Positions 1-13,135 of a stretch of 64,000 nucleotides of DNA are shown piece after piece (the stretch's first letter is position 1; every line of letters begins with the position of its first letter). The stretch comes from Bryoerythrophyllum caledonicum. Taxonomy: Eukaryota > Streptophyta > Bryopsida > Pottiales > Pottiaceae. A program made the translations under genes and the position numbers. Location of the stretch: NCBI GenBank assembly GCA_963971425.1, contig OZ020518.1, positions 3,422,263 to 3,486,262 of the forward strand, in the 5' to 3' direction. The notes under the pieces were generated by a model, which saw nothing but the letters and a program-made list of their open reading frames with translations, made no database searches and was not told the origin of the DNA.

Positions 1-209
1 ACGTGCCTACTCTCCCCATTTGAAACTCAAAACCCTATAACTATTTCATCAAATGTCGGATTTAGGAAAAAAATTGTTCTCCCACGCAAGTCTTAGTAAT
101 GTCCATCCATACTAAAATATTTTAAGAGGAATGTTAGAAATTGACACCATGGGAACTTGACAAAACCTTCAAAATGCCATTTTATGACATTTGGTCCTTT
201 AAGGGTTAA
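1..209 (+). repeat. Right end of a TTAA-flanked repeat element (cut by window edge)
   Basis: Ends in TTTGGTCCTTTAAGGGTTAA, the same terminus seen at 20,548 and, in diverged form, at 11,681 and 28,862. The inner part (CCATTTGAAACTCAAAAC and following) also recurs near 13,960-14,130 and, inverted, near 4,490-4,660. No coding capacity seen. Confidence 0.6.
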
Positions 210-1302
210 TGTTTGGCACTACCTTTGATATCATGTAATGTTACCACGTTATTATCAATAAACACTATTGATGCCTAATCAAACTCACAATTGAGTTTCT
301 AATTACTTTTGTATACCTTTTTAAAAAAATCATGTTATTAGTTTGTAGCTCTTTAGTATTTTCATTGATATAGTCATTGGTTATTTAGTATTTTTATTGA
401 TATAGTCATTGATATATCATTACATTCTTCATGTATCCCTTTGATTACCTTCACTCCGGAAATAGCTCTTTGTTAACTATACAATAGTGTGGTGGCCTGT
501 AACTCCAATTTAAAAAGCAATTTTAGCCCCCTTTGAAAAGGATGAAAGATGTTTTGTCATACCATAAAACTTATTAGCTATTGATTTCTTCCTTGAACTA
601 ATTATGAGAAGTTATAGCTAATTAAGGATGATTTTATTAAATGAAAATGAGGAATGAAGCCAATCTCTTGGCATCTCTACCCGAGTTTACAAATAAATTC
701 TAATGAGTCATGGATAACAAAATCCATCAATAGAAAATAGATAAAACCTTCAAAAAAGGCCAACACGTAGAACACCATAGTTTGCATAATCTATACTTTA
801 ATTTATGTATAACCCAAAGTAAATGATACTATTTCCGTATGGGGCTATAGTAGATTCCTATAACGCATCAATGTCTGATTCTTTACTCCCTAAATCCAAT
901 CATTTGGTACTTGATTCGGAATAGTAAAATCACCAAAATCGTTCCAAGTGGTTGGTGGACAATATGAATACAAGAATGAAGTATCCTACTAACAATAACA
1001 AAGGTCTACAGAAATTGACTTCAATAATTCATAGGTAACACCATAAAAAGTCACTCTTCAGATGTGAAAATGGAATCCAGCTTCTCACTCGAAGCTCTTC
1101 ACACAAACGGTGGATATTTCTGTGATGTCGAGGTCATTTGTATGCATGGCTGAAGAAAAGGGAAAGGCTGTGCTCTACCGTTTACATTCGAAGGATCGCT
1201 CAACAGTCTACATTCGAAACTTTTTCGTCATGCACAAGAGCTTTTCAACACTTTCCTTTCTACTATTCTGGACGTACTTCAGCAAGAAGTGTATGAAATA
1301 AT
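210..1302. other. AT-rich stretch without a recognisable gene
   Basis: No supported gene. About 1,170-1,300 shares the motif CAAGAGCTTTTCAACACTTT and its surroundings with the upstream parts of kinase leaders 2 and 3 (near 30,680 and 54,650), so the duplicated unit of the kinase family begins here. The rest shows only AT-rich, low-information sequence. Confidence 0.5.
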
Positions 1303-1812
1303 ATGACGCGGCCTCCGGTTGCTCCCACCGTTGCACTGATTTTCTGCACATCTAAGGAGCCGTCAGAGCCCAGCATCGCCTTCCGATTGCCCTGCATCAC
1401 CTGGCGTTTTCATCGCTCGGAGGTGCATTTGCTTGTAGATTGCACGGTTTCATTGCCCAATGTGAGGTATGGCGCTTCTTCTTTGTACGAGGTGTGGTCA
1501 CTTCGACATTGCTTTTGTGATCTTGAGTTGTTGCGCTTGATCGACCTTGATTGTTTGGGATGCCGATGTTGTGGGGTGACTCTTTTCGTGTGGGAGCACA
1601 TTGATCAAGTGATGGTGATCTAGTGTTATAGCGCTTGGTCAGCCGGGACTCTTTGAGATGCCGATGCTGCTTGGATGCCTGCGAATTAAGCACACTGATT
1701 ACGTCAGTGTAGCGCTCTTGTGTGAGTGTCTCTAGTTCTGATTTCTTTAGTTTGTGGTGGTGATGGTGATGATTAGGAGCTGTTAACCCGGATCTACGCC
1801 CTCAGATTGGTT
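1303..1812 (+). repeat. Kinase-family leader repeat, copy 1 (short form)
   Basis: Closely similar to about 32,380-32,880 and 55,860-56,365, the segments directly upstream of kinase copies 2 and 3. It holds one unit of a leader that is internally duplicated in the other copies. It runs to the start codon of the kinase and is probably promoter or 5' untranslated DNA. Small overlapping reading frames on both strands are shared between copies but have no consistent start and resemble nothing known. Confidence 0.6.
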
Positions 1813-1819
1813 ATCTGCG

Positions 1820-3184
1820 ATGGGAAACACTAACTCATGTGTTGGCCACTTGCGAGACTTGCTCAGTGTGTGGATGGGTGGAGCGAGGGAAGGAGAGGAT
1901 GTTGGCGGAGAAAGTAGTGCATGTGAGGATGGTCGTTGTGCGTCGGCTGTGGACCTGCAGTTCCGTGCAACACGGACTCTTGGGGATAGCGATCTAGTGG
2001 AGGCGATTACGGCGGTGAGAAAGTGTGATGTGGAGCAACGGGTTGAGACATCGAAGTCGCATTGGAGCGATGTGACGGAGTTCGCTTCAGATTCTAGTGA
2101 CAAAGAAGTGGAGGATGAAAATTGGGAAGTGTGGAAGGGTTTATATTCAAATCAAGCATGGGTTCAGGCTTTCTTTCGAAATTTTGGGTATGACTTTGAA
2201 GGATATGGAAGTGACGGTTCATTGGAGATTGGAGAGAAGTTTGCAGAGGATGGGCAGGCTGAGCGCTTCCATGCCAAGATTGTTTGGTGGCAGTCCAAGA
2301 TTAATGAGAATGATGAGTATATTGGACGTGAGTGGGTGGTCAAGGTGTTCAAGAAGGGCACCCCTTTGAAGCACTTGCAATCCCAATGGCCCCATGGCAT
2401 GTTGCAATTTTGTGTTGAAGAACTAGAAAATTGGAAATCACCATCGCCTAAGGTATTTCCAAGGTTCTTTTGTGCCGTGCAATTTGGAACTATGTTGGAA
2501 GATGGAAGATTTGCGTTCTTAATGTTAAAAGAGCATTTTGATTTGAGAACTCTCATTGAGTAGAACATGAAGACATCAACCAACAACAATTGTGGACCAT
2601 TTTCAAAAGAAGTAGAAGAATTCATGTTCGAGGTTGCACTTGGCATGAGTTGGTTGCACAGTTGTGACATTGTTCATAGAGACCTCAAATCATCCAATGT
2701 GCTCATGAAAGCTCGTAAGAGTGGTTACCTTCAATGTTTTGTTGCGGATTATGAATGTTCCATTGGAGTGGTGGGAACATGTTTCTTCAAAGCTCCTGAG
2801 TTATTAAAGGCTTGTGAAGAGAAAATTGTTTACAATATGCCAAAGTTGTTTACAAAGTCATCCGACGTGTATAGTTATGGGATGACTTGCTACAAGATGA
2901 TGATAGGGCAATTGCCATTTGATGGTCGTTTGGTGAATGACCATGCAAAATTTGTCATTAGGGGAAAACGTCCGGAGGTACCTAAGTGTGTAGATGCTTG
3001 GATGGATAGTGTATTGAGAGAATGTTGGCAATCTAATCCATTAGCCAGACCATCTTTTAATGATGTGGTGAATACAATATTAGATAATTCACCACATGTC
3101 AGAAAATTGTTTAACAATGGACATCATGCGGTGGATAAAATAGAAATTTGGATAGTTTGAAGAAGTTTAGCAATGAATACATAA
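1820..3184 (+). pseudogene. Atypical protein kinase, copy 1 (two nonsense codons)
   Basis: Begins MGNTNSC, a predicted myristoylation/palmitoylation signal, then an about 130-residue N-terminal region and a kinase-like domain. It aligns end to end with the intact copy at 32,888-34,243. TAG at 2,561-2,563 interrupts the frame between the N-lobe and C-lobe where the other copies have His; the frame then stays open to TGA at 3,158-3,160, where copy 3 has Trp, so the last eight codons would also be lost. One Glu codon is missing in the GPFSKE segment. Kept features: HRDLKSSN catalytic loop, DYE in place of DFG, APE, and the SDVYSYGM motif. Translation from 2,567 would yield only a C-lobe. Read as a recently disabled paralogue; sequence error cannot be excluded because just two point lesions break it. 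Confidence 0.8.
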
Positions 3185-4462
3185 TTTACTACATATATAT
3201 TGATATACCCTATATGTATTTTATATAGAAATTACAATAAACATCCAATACTTATAGAAATTGTTTAGTTTGTAGTAACTATGTATGCTTATTTTAAATG
3301 ACATATTATTTGAAAATATTACTATTTTTTAAAGTATGACTTTAGGCTTGAATTGGTGTTCATGTGTTGTCAAGATCATTATTGTTTTAGAACATTTATC
3401 AGAATTTGATTATAAACAATTCATCTTCATTTTGTGATTGTTGATTTCTCAATATCTACATGATTCAATGTGCTTTTATTTTTTGAATTAGCTTGTACTA
3501 GTGTTTTTACTCATTTAAAATGGCCATGTTGTAGCACATGTTCTAATATATCTTGAGAACTTAAATCACATTTTTTATACTTTATGAAAGACAAATTAAA
3601 CTTGGAAGTGCACATCAAATTAGTAATGAAATTGAAAGTGGTAGTATAAAGTTGATTGTCTTGTAGGAGTGACTTGTTTCCATATAAAAACATCACCTAG
3701 GACACAAACCTCTAGTTCTCCTATTGTGTTTGAAATGTCAACATATACAATCAATCTTTGGTCGAAGTTAAAAAATCATCATAAATTGAGTATGTGTGTT
3801 TGCTTTGCATGTTGCATGTTGATGTAAGACTACCAAAGAAGTGTGTTCTTCAACTACCTCCATTTGAATTATGAATATTCTTGGAATATTCTACCAAAGT
3901 GATGGATTACTAGTACTTGATGCATCGGTCAATTTTGAAACCTACCTGCCCAACTAATTCTATTTTCTTTTGCACTGTTTAGACATCACGGATATCACCT
4001 AGGCATTTCATGGGTAATTCCTAGACAAATATCTTGACTTTTCCGAAAATTTGGGCATTCTATATTAACAATTTTCACTACCTAAGGGTAGTGATTTCAC
4101 AAATTGTAATTTATTCCATCCATTAGTGATGTTGTGCAAGTTTTCTTGAAAGCTTAGGTGATGGATCAAATCAAAAACTGTAATGCTGGTTACTATAACT
4201 AGATATTTTATTTCCACAAACAATAAGCCATAGTGAAAGTCTAGGGGATATGATAAATTTGTGGTTATAGTCCATAACCTATAAAGATTTAGAATGAAAC
4301 ATGTCAAGTTGTCAACGTCCGCATTCTTCATAAACTTGATTGATATTTATCTAATTTTTTTTTACATTATTTATTGTATTAACTTTGAAAGCTTCAAAAT
4401 TTTAGGATAGACATTTTGCAAATCTCATTAAACGTTGTGCAATAGAGGTTTATTTTTTAAAT
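3185..4462. other. 3' flank of kinase copy 1, shared with other copies
   Basis: No gene. Blocks align with 34,244-34,990 and 59,900-61,560, including the empty target site TTGTAGGAGTGAC near 3,660 that corresponds to the TIR-element insertion at 60,311, and a short run of the 22-bp ATCACCTAGGCATT repeat near 3,990-4,030. The duplicated unit therefore extends at least 1.1 kb past the gene. Confidence 0.6.
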
Positions 4463-5220
4463 CCCTAAAGGATCAGTTGTTAAAAATGGGCTTGTTAAAA
4501 CTTCGGTCAGGTTCTTATGGTGTCAATTTATAACATTCCTCTCCAAAAAAATAGCTTGTAGATGGGCATTACTAAAACCTTTGTGAGAGAGCAATTTTTT
4601 CCTAAATCTAACATTTCATGAAAAAGTCATAGGGTTTTGAAGTTATACGAGTAGAGTGGTCACGTCAGGTACTTCCAAAAACTATAGCTAGGACACTCTA
4701 TTGAATGTGAGATTTCCAATACTAGCAAGCAAAAAACATTTGCTTTCATACTATCAAAAAAAGTTTTTGCCTTTAGTGAAATATAGCATATTAACCCAAG
4801 TATTGTTAGACATTGTCACACATTGTGTGGCAAGGTTCCAAAAATACTTCTTCATTTCCGCATAAAACTTAGAGATCTTCGGAATTTTTATTTTTTAGCT
4901 TTTCCACAACAATAGGTGGTCTAAACGTTCTTATTGACCATTTGGATCATCAATTTCAAACACATTAAGTTCACAAAGAACTAAAACGTGAATTGACAAT
5001 TTTTGAACCTCCACTCCTTCCACAATTGTTTTGAATATGCTACGCCCCTTCTTTGCCTCTAAAATTTAGTGTATAAGGAACCAATGTCATGCGTAATACA
5101 ATGGTAATGGATTTGGACCTTGTGTAGTGCAAAGATTTGACACCAAGTGAAGTCAAAGTCTGCAGACCCACTCAACGCCGGGAAGAAATGAACCATTTTC
5201 TTGACTTTAAACATTACTAA
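4463..5220 (-). repeat. Degenerate TTAA-family element
   Basis: Starts near CCCTAAAGGATCAG and carries the family's internal markers (GGTGTCAATTTATAACATTCC, then AAGTGAAGTCAAAGTCTGC near 5,150). The far terminus is lost. A run of AT-rich DNA follows to about 5,555. Confidence 0.45.
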
Positions 5221-5559
5221 CATGCAGTTAAGCAATTATACACCTAGCGAAGTGCATGATCCGCAATCAAAAACAACATGTTCTTGCTCAAAAATTTTAA
5301 AAAATTAATCAAATTGGCAAGATTTTAGTATTTTTTTGTAGTGAATTTACACGTCTTATGCATTCAACATTGGCCTCTTCATGTGTACGAAAGTGACATA
5401 TTTTCTTTATTATTTAAGAAAAAAGACACCTTGGTCCTTGAATGGCGTTATGTATTATTATGCAAGTGAACATTGAACATAGTGTGGACCACAGTAGTTC
5501 GAGCTCACCATTTGGAAAATTCATGCAATCATCGATTAGTAATTTGTTACACACTTGTT

Positions 5560-8026
5560 TAAAAACATATACGCAATGTGAACTTGAAATGCATGTGTTT
5601 GATATAAAGTTGATATGCACGTGTTTGATATAAAGTTGATATGCACGTGTTTGATGTAAATTAGTGTAGGTGATCCACATCAATAATGAATCTACACTAC
5701 ATAGGGTGAACACTATAGTGTGGCTGGAGGTACCTAGCCTTCACAAGCCCTAAAATACCCCAGATCACATCCAAAATTGCTGGTGATAATGTTCAAATGG
5801 GTGCTAGTTGATTTCCATCGAGTCGAATGAATGTGTAATTGTTGAGATGGATGTAATTAGCTTCAACGACGTTCATCAATTACTTTTGGAGTTTGGGGTG
5901 TGGTAGGGTGCACGGCTGCACACCTTGAGAGTGAGCTATCGGTGTTGACCAGGTGAGCTGCCGGGTGTTTTGTAATGCCTGGATATCGATAGGTCAGAAA
6001 ATGATATCAATCTGAAAACTTGCAGTCCCAAGTGAAGTTCATCGCAAGAATGGGAGCTCATATTTTACTTCTTTTGTTCTTCTTCTGGATCCAGTGAGTA
6101 TTGAGGTTTCGACTTATGAAGGTTCAAAACCTTTGCTTCTCTTCATCCAAACCCTAGCATTTTACAATTTTCAAAACACATCTAATTTTATGCGCCATTG
6201 CAAATTCGTGAGTAAGCAAATCCAAGACAAGATGTGAGAAGATCATTGGAAGGTTTCATCCGAGTGAAGTGCTAGATTGCATTCCAACAAGACATGACCA
6301 AGACAATCACACAGTCGCAAAATCGTTCCCATACCTAAGCATAAATTCAGCGGACCAAACCCGCTAGGCGACCCACTTCTTATCTTCGCCATTGCCAGTT
6401 TGATAATTACAAGAAGCAAAGTTCGCAGCGCACATTACATCTCCAAAATTCTCAATCATCACAGAAATCTGTAGCAACCTGGTGCAAAACTTCAACACAT
6501 TTGATGCAAAAATCTAATCTCAAATCTTCAAACTCATCAACTCCCAAACCCAACTCACATGTTGGTCATAAACAACCCCTTAAACTTAAGACAATCTCCC
6601 AAAACGCAGAGAATCCCTCAGCCTCACTCAAACCTCAGATAATCCCTCAAACTCGATTGAGGGATGGCGGCAGCAAAGGAACCCTAATCCGAGGAAATCC
6701 GTAGACGATGACTTCATCTAGCGATGTGAGGATATTTTTAGCCATCCATGGTCCGAGCAAACAGTTGAGATGTGAGCGTCCGTTTCCATGACATCAGTTT
6801 TGGTTTTTCAGGTTGATGGACTCAGAGCGGCCTCGTCGCTTTTGTCCTCTCTTTCCATTCCGGTCTTGCAGTGGGACGTCATCACGATTCGTGGCTCCTG
6901 CGGAATCTCCTACGATGCATTGCAACGTCTTTTTATTGAAATTTTCCTTGAAACAACAAAGTCAGGTTTGGGATGAGAGATAACAAGGTTTGTTGGGTCT
7001 CCGCTTCTTGTGAGGTTTCACATGTAGGAGTCTGCTTTCCTAGTTGTTGCTTATTCTGGTCATAGTGGACAATGTTCAAGCTAGTCCTACATCCTGCATA
7101 GAAACGTTCACCTCCTCTTTGCGTTGGTGCGAGTCAATCGAATCCCTAACCATGTCGTGGAATCTATCATAAGCTAGAAACGAAAGGAAAGTTTCCAAGT
7201 GCCGCGTGACCTGAGATGAAAAGCCATTTTTACACTTGATCATGGAGGTTTGGGCGAGATTGTGAGTGACTTGGAACAGATTGGTTGCTTGATATCAACG
7301 ATTGGTATAGGTTTGTTTTGGCTTTGAGATGAGTTTTGTTGGACCGTGAGTTGGGATGCCAAAAGACACGGTCCTCGTGCAGCATCTACGACTCTCTTAT
7401 TGCTTTGGAAGCTCATCTCTTTTGCCCAAATCACATGCTTCTGTTTCCTGCTTAGGGTTTAGCGCTTGAGGAATTGGAGTAGTTTGACGGGTTATTTATG
7501 GTCTGAGTGAGGTTGGAGGATTCTCCGGATTTTGAAAGACTGTCTTGAGTTTCAAAAAGAGTACGAAGAGCTTCACCTGGGTGTGCGAATCTTCAGATCG
7601 ATACCCTCTTCATACCTGTGGATGTCCAAGCATTACAAAACACCCGGCAGCTCACCCAGTTAATATCAATAGCTCACTCTTAAGGTGTGCGGCCACGCAC
7701 CCCACCACATCCCAAACTCCAAAATTAATCGATGAACGTCATTGAAGCTAAATTTTACATCCATCTCAACAGCTACACATTCATTTGGTAGGATGGAATC
7801 AGGTGGCACCCATTTGAATATTATCACCAGCCATTTTGGATGTGATCTGGGGTGTTTTAGGGCTTGTGAAGGCTACGTACCTCCAGCCACACTACATTGT
7901 TCATTGTGTGTAGTGTGGATTCATTATTGATGTGGATCACCTACACTAATTTACATCAAGCACATGCATATCAACTTTATATCAAGCACATGCATTTCAA
8001 GTTCTCATTGCGTATTTGTTTTCAAG
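5560..8026. mobile_element. Long-TIR foldback element (Mutator-like)
   Basis: About 5,560-6,050 is the inverted complement of about 7,545-8,026: AATACGCAATG at the tips, then shared blocks such as GTGAGCTGCCGGGTGTTTTG (5,962) and its complement (7,640). A further inner match pairs about 6,585-6,655 with 7,450-7,530, so the left arm seems to hold roughly 550 bp of extra DNA. The tips carry a 24-bp subrepeat (ATGCACGTGTTTGATATAAA), more copies on the left. Arms of nearly 0.5 kb suit a Mutator-like or foldback element; no transposase was seen in the interior (6,051-7,544), and no clear target duplication was found. Confidence 0.7.
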
Positions 8027-8778
8027 CAACTAGTAACTAGTATATTGACTCATTGTACTTAACAGGGAAAGGAATTTCCTTGTCATTTAAGTTTGCGAGA
8101 TACCTTAAAGTTCTTTGGAGGACCTCTGAATTGAAGATTTTTCAACAAACTTTTTTATGAAAATTCTTCATGTAACATCTTTCAATATTTGAAGCTTTCC
8201 ATCTTCAAATACAACACCATATAATAGAATACATGACCCTTTTGCAACTTCTCAAACATGTGGTAGGTACAATAATGATCTAAATGTGAAATGCTATGTG
8301 TCGTTGAATCAGGCTTAACAAAGCTACCAAAATCTATACATCAACTTTTACACCTGTGTACACAGAAAAATACATAAAATTCATAAAAGTTTTTTAATAA
8401 ACATAAATTCTCACAACAATACAGTAGCATGCAGAAATTCAGCCGAAATCCTATTGTGAAATGTTGTGAATTTTGACCCGTTGAAGGCAACAGGTCAGGA
8501 GAGAATTGCCGCCTCTCCTTTGATTCAGTTTGCAAAGTGGACGCAATCTGCCTGTTTGCAAAGTAACAGGTCGCCCATCACTTTGCACAATGTTTCGTTT
8601 CTTCAACTACTCTATTGAAGGAACCAAATCCAACTCTCTTCCTTCCAATCAATTTCTTCAAAGTTCAATTCCCAAGTTTTTCCTTTTTAGATGGTGAACT
8701 TTCAGAACATTTGAACCCGGATCCTCACTGACCGGACTCCAATCACAATGAGAAAATACACAGATTTGACTCTCACAC
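8027..8778. other. No recognisable gene or repeat
   Basis: AT-rich sequence with short open frames only. Nothing recognised. Confidence 0.4.
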
Positions 8779-9050
8779 TCAACTCCGTTCAGAAGAAGAA
8801 GAACTCCGGCCCCGAAGGGACCGGCGTGAATATAGTGTTTGTTCATTCTATTCACTAATCCCATGGCCACCGGACAAAGGATAGTGAATCTAGAGCTACT
8901 TCCTCCTTTCGAAGGTAAACTTTATGGGTTACCCATACAACATGGTGGTACGCACTACGCCGGCATGGGGATTTGAACTCACAACCACCTCATCGGGGTG
9001 CCATGACTCAAACCACTACACCAAGGCCGTGGTCCCTTCAACTCCGTTCA
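8779..9050 (-). mobile_element. tRNA-derived SINE, complete, with 13-bp target duplication
   Basis: On the minus strand, from 9,037 to 8,792: a tRNA-like head with an A box (TTGGTGTAGTGGTTTGAG), a B box (GAGTTCAAATCCCC), a tRNA-unrelated body and a TTC-repeat tail. It is flanked by identical 13-bp repeats TCAACTCCGTTCA at 8,779-8,791 and 9,038-9,050. These are the signs of LINE-mediated retroposition of a pol III transcript. The body near the tail matches the shorter insertion at 52,490-52,601. Confidence 0.9.
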
Positions 9051-10009
9051 CTTAAATGCTGAGTCATCTGCTGCACTCCTCTCGCCAAAAATGTGTTGAT
9101 CACAATGATTAGGTTAGATTGCTCCTCCTCAACTCTGATTGCTTACAACGGACACTACAATGAACCCTGTCGTCTTTCATTTACTATTTTGAGGATTTTT
9201 TGAGCGGGGAGTAAGTTAGGTCACAAAGGACAAAAAAGTAGACGCTTTTCCAACTTTGAGGGAGCGAAGAGCGACATTTAGTGAGTGAAGAGCAACACTT
9301 TTGAATGAAAAACAACATGGTTCCTTGTAGTGCGGAATGGAAAAGAACGTTGTTCGTAGTAGTGGGATCGGTACTTTTCAATAACAACACGAGTCCTTCC
9401 AAACCCTAAAACCCCACCAATTGTATGAAGGTTTATCCTAAACTTGCTCCAAGCTCCACTCCGATTGGGAGTAGGTTTGCTAGAGAAATGCAGTGCAGAA
9501 GGTTTGCAAAAGAGAGGAGGATTTGTGCGCTTCTGTGTGAACGGGGAGGTCTTGTAGCAGAATTCTTGCTCCTCTTGATTTGCTTTCCGACGCTGGCACT
9601 GACACAAAGCAAGTGCACATGCCAGCCGTATGGGTGGATTTTGACCCCATCTGGTCATTGGAATCCCGAATTAGGACCCCAGTGACCGATGGGTTCAACC
9701 CCACATATTGAAGGGGGTCCAGGTCCAAGGCCATGTGCACTTGCATACAGTTTGCCACTTCACAGGCTCCCTATACCGCCTTCTATTACCGATTTCCATC
9801 CCTCTCTCTCTGACTTTTCCTTTGCAGCTAGAGATTTCCCCTTCCTTCACCTCGTTGCTCCTGACCTAGGTGGCACCACCACACGACCATAGGGTGTCCG
9901 TCCATACTTTGTAGTAGAGTGATAATCTTTCAATCCGTGCTGTCAAAATTTATGAAATTTTTGGAGTATGTCAATTATAAGTCTCAATTGAGATCATACG
10001 GTCAAAATC
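9051..10009. other. Gene-free stretch with overlapping short ORFs
   Basis: Between 9,180 and 9,890 several 60-126 codon frames overlap on both strands; none shows a recognised domain, splice context or duplicate in the window. From about 9,930 the text resembles the internal part of the TTAA family. Confidence 0.4.
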
Positions 10010-10106
10010 AGAAATAATTTTTTTTGTTTCCTTCCTTACTCATTGCACTAAAACCAACAAGTTTTGAAGTGTTTTTGGTGTGAATCTGTCCTTTCAGGGT
10101 TAAGTT
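10010..10106 (+). repeat. Right-end fragment of a TTAA-family element
   Basis: Carries CACTAAAACCAACAAGTTTT, TTTTTGGTGTGAATCTGTCC and ends CCTTTCAGGGTTAA, matching the right terminus of the 46,673-47,627 copy. Confidence 0.5.
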
Positions 10107-13100
10107 TTAGGATGATTTTCATGCAATGTCAAGAAGGGAGTAACTTTGTACAAATGTAGGTTTTTGTTTCTCCCAAACCAACAAAAAAACTTCTACCTAT
10201 GGATTGACTTGTGGACCTTGAAAATGTTTGCTACATTCTTTAACAACCTGTGTAATTTATATAGAAGTGAACAACACCATTTTATGAGAGATTATGAATG
10301 CAAAACTTTGACTCTTGTTGATAAGTCAATGTTTTTCCATCATGTTGAGTATGGTGCAATAAAAGACATGAAAGTTAAAGATTTATATTTAATTGGTTCT
10401 TTTTCTCCTTTGAGAAGGAGTCTAATCCTTTGTGTGGACCTTTCGACTCTCTAACTTGTATGAAACAATATTTTTCCATAAAATAAATTTTTTTTCGGCA
10501 ACTTCTGAATGTCCTTTGTTAAAGAATTGTTATAAAAATGCTTCATCCCTTTCTACCTCTAAAAATTTATGTAAGACAAACCAACATTACGTATACCATA
10601 TAAATAATAAATTTAGAGTACGTGTAATGCAATAATTTGATATGAAGTGAAGTCAAAAGGTTGCTAACCTTCTGCACAGAGTGAAAAAGAAGAAATAAAT
10701 TTTTCTTGACTTCAAATATTGTAATTTTCCAATTTGTGCAATTTTATGATAAGAAATTTTTGTCATATCATTTAAATGACCTAGATAGTCATTGAAGGAC
10801 AATTTGTACCTGCGGGGTACACATCGATTTTGGGCAAGTTTCCTAAAAACCTAATTTTGAAGATAAGTTTTTGAAAATTCTAGTGAAAATTCTAGTGAAA
10901 ATAGGAATACATTTTATGTTTGTGGGAAAAATATTCTTTCTTTTTTTGGACTTATAAAGAAGAAGTTATGGTGCTTCAAACATCAAAAGCTTGAGTTTGG
11001 GCAGCTAGGCAGGGTACTATAGAGATGAATAGTAGCACTGTAGAGTTGACTATTGCACATTTTTTAGGCAAGTAATGGTGAAAGGAAGGAAGGAAAGTTC
11101 TTGGCAACCCTCATTGTTTTAAATTTAAAATGCATAGAAATTAAGGAATTTATTATTTTCCAAAAAAAAATCCTATTATTAGATTAAAAAGCAATGCTTC
11201 TATCCACCATTTGGATTTTAGGTCCAATATTATATTCTCTATCTTAAAAATAAAATTGCTTTCTCATGTAAATGGCTACGTTCTATACCCCTTGTCATTG
11301 CAAGTCTATTTTCCTTATCCTAAACATCTCCATTACTTATCATTTTTGGCGTGTAATGACCTAACACAAGGTAGAGCACGTATCTATAAAAATCATGCAA
11401 TGCGTAGCAAGAAAATGTGCCATTATCTTGAGTCAAAGTACAATGGTCCTGTCCGCACATGGAAGAAAACAATCATGTTGCACTCTTCAATACATGTATC
11501 TTACAATCCGTGTTGTCAAAGCTTACAAAAAGTTTTGATTACCTTCTTGTAGAAGTGAGATTAAAGGTCATATGGTTAAAAATAGTAAAAATAGTTGTAA
11601 TTAGTCTTGTGACGTCTCATCTTAGAGAGGCAATTTTGGGGTGGTTTTGGTGAAACATACTCTTGGTCCTTTAGGGGTTAAGATGTTGGGATGGTTGGAG
11701 ATGAGGATATTGTTTTTTCTTGTTGTTAGCCTTTATCATTGAAGTTTCCAATTTTAAAGTCTTGTAGGTGAGAAACAAATAAGGATTCTAGTGACCGATC
11801 AACCAAATTGTAAACAGTAGATACATCAATTTTTCCTATACTTGTGAGGAAATTTCACATAATATTGAAATGGTGAGTTTCTATTGACATACGACAAAGA
11901 TGGTTGAATGTAATGCTTTCCATTAAAAATATATAGTTCTCTAGTTTCATCATAAAATTCCCTAGTTAGAGTTGAACGTTCCATTTTATACATTAACCCC
12001 TAAAGTTTCTTGACTATCTAACACCAAAAATTGCTCATTTTAGTATGTTGAGTGGAAGAAGATAATTAAAAATTTATTTCATTTATTAAACATAAGATCT
12101 TGATCTTGATTCATAAAGACACCTCCTTGCAGGATTTCATTAACTTTAACTGCCCAAGTTGGAAGATGATAGCATTTGAAGTGAAAAGAAAGGTTTATTT
12201 TCTTCTTTGCATTGTGAGAATTAGCAATCTTTCAATTAGCAATCTTTCACCTCATACTTTTGCATTTCACAAGGTCTCAATTTCATACCACCATGTTCTA
12301 GTTACTTGTACTTTATTTTGTAGAATTAAAAGATGGATGTAGGATATTCAAAAGAAAGAAATCCAATGGTTAGAGGAAGGTTTATACTACATCTTGGAGT
12401 TGGAGTTGTAAAATTTCAAACTAAAATTATCAAAATTTCTAACTTTTATACAAAAAAAAGTAACGTTTGATTTAGTTCCTTGTCTAGCAATGTGTGGAAA
12501 TGCTTAGCTTGCATTATAATGGATTTTTTACACAAAAGACAAGATTTTCTTACAATCTAATAGAATTGATACTATGTATTTATGTAAGAGATTCAATGTC
12601 AATAGAACATCATAGCAAAATTTTTGGAGCCACTTAGGAAAAGATAGTTAAACATTTTATGCTTAGAACAGTTTAACTTTTATTCTAGAGTTCTAAATTA
12701 TGTGAAAAAAAGTAAAAAATTGAATGAAGTTACTACCATGGCACATCTCAATAAAATCATCTAAGAATTGATGATCAAAATTGATATCATAGGAATCCGC
12801 CCAACCATGACAAAGTTTCCTAAAGGACATCTTGAATATACCTTTAGAAGTTAATAAAATGTCCAATCATACATTACCTCCAAAGTCATTACACCGTATC
12901 AATGTGTCAAACACCAAAACATTGAGAAGATTGCACCACTTTTGTAATGGCTTCTTAAAAAAAAGTAGCATGTTGATCTCTTATCGCCAAAGCCATATAT
13001 GCAAGTTTGAGCCCAAGTCTAACCATGACAAGCAAATCCCATGTATCTCCAATAACATGAGCTTAAATCACCATTTGGTTATAATGACAAATCCCTCTTA

Positions 13101-13135
13101 TATTGGTCATGAGATATGGTCTGTGTTGTAATTAG
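10107..13135. repeat. Dispersed repeat block A, copy 1, with a nested element
   Basis: About 10,107-10,780 plus 11,685-13,135 is collinear with 34,955-36,965, and its first part again matches 61,630-62,045 (marker ACCTTGAAAATGCTTGCAAC or close variants). Between the two halves lies a TTAA-family element (about 10,790-11,681) that is absent at the equivalent point near 35,585. A second TTAACCCC terminus sits at 11,993. No intact reading frame longer than 113 codons and no recognised protein. Confidence 0.6.
10790..11681 (+). repeat. TTAA-family element nested in block A
   Basis: The left end is diverged (GAAGGACAATTTGTACCTG); the right end is GGTCCTTTAGGGGTTAA. The paralogous sequence near 35,560-35,610 passes from TTTTAATGATCGAGGATG straight to the right-hand flank, so this block is an insertion. 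Confidence 0.55.

Noticed and set aside
9278..9758. Overlapping 61-126 codon ORFs on both strands
   Set aside because: No domain, no paralogue and no splice support; mutual overlap on opposite strands argues for chance.
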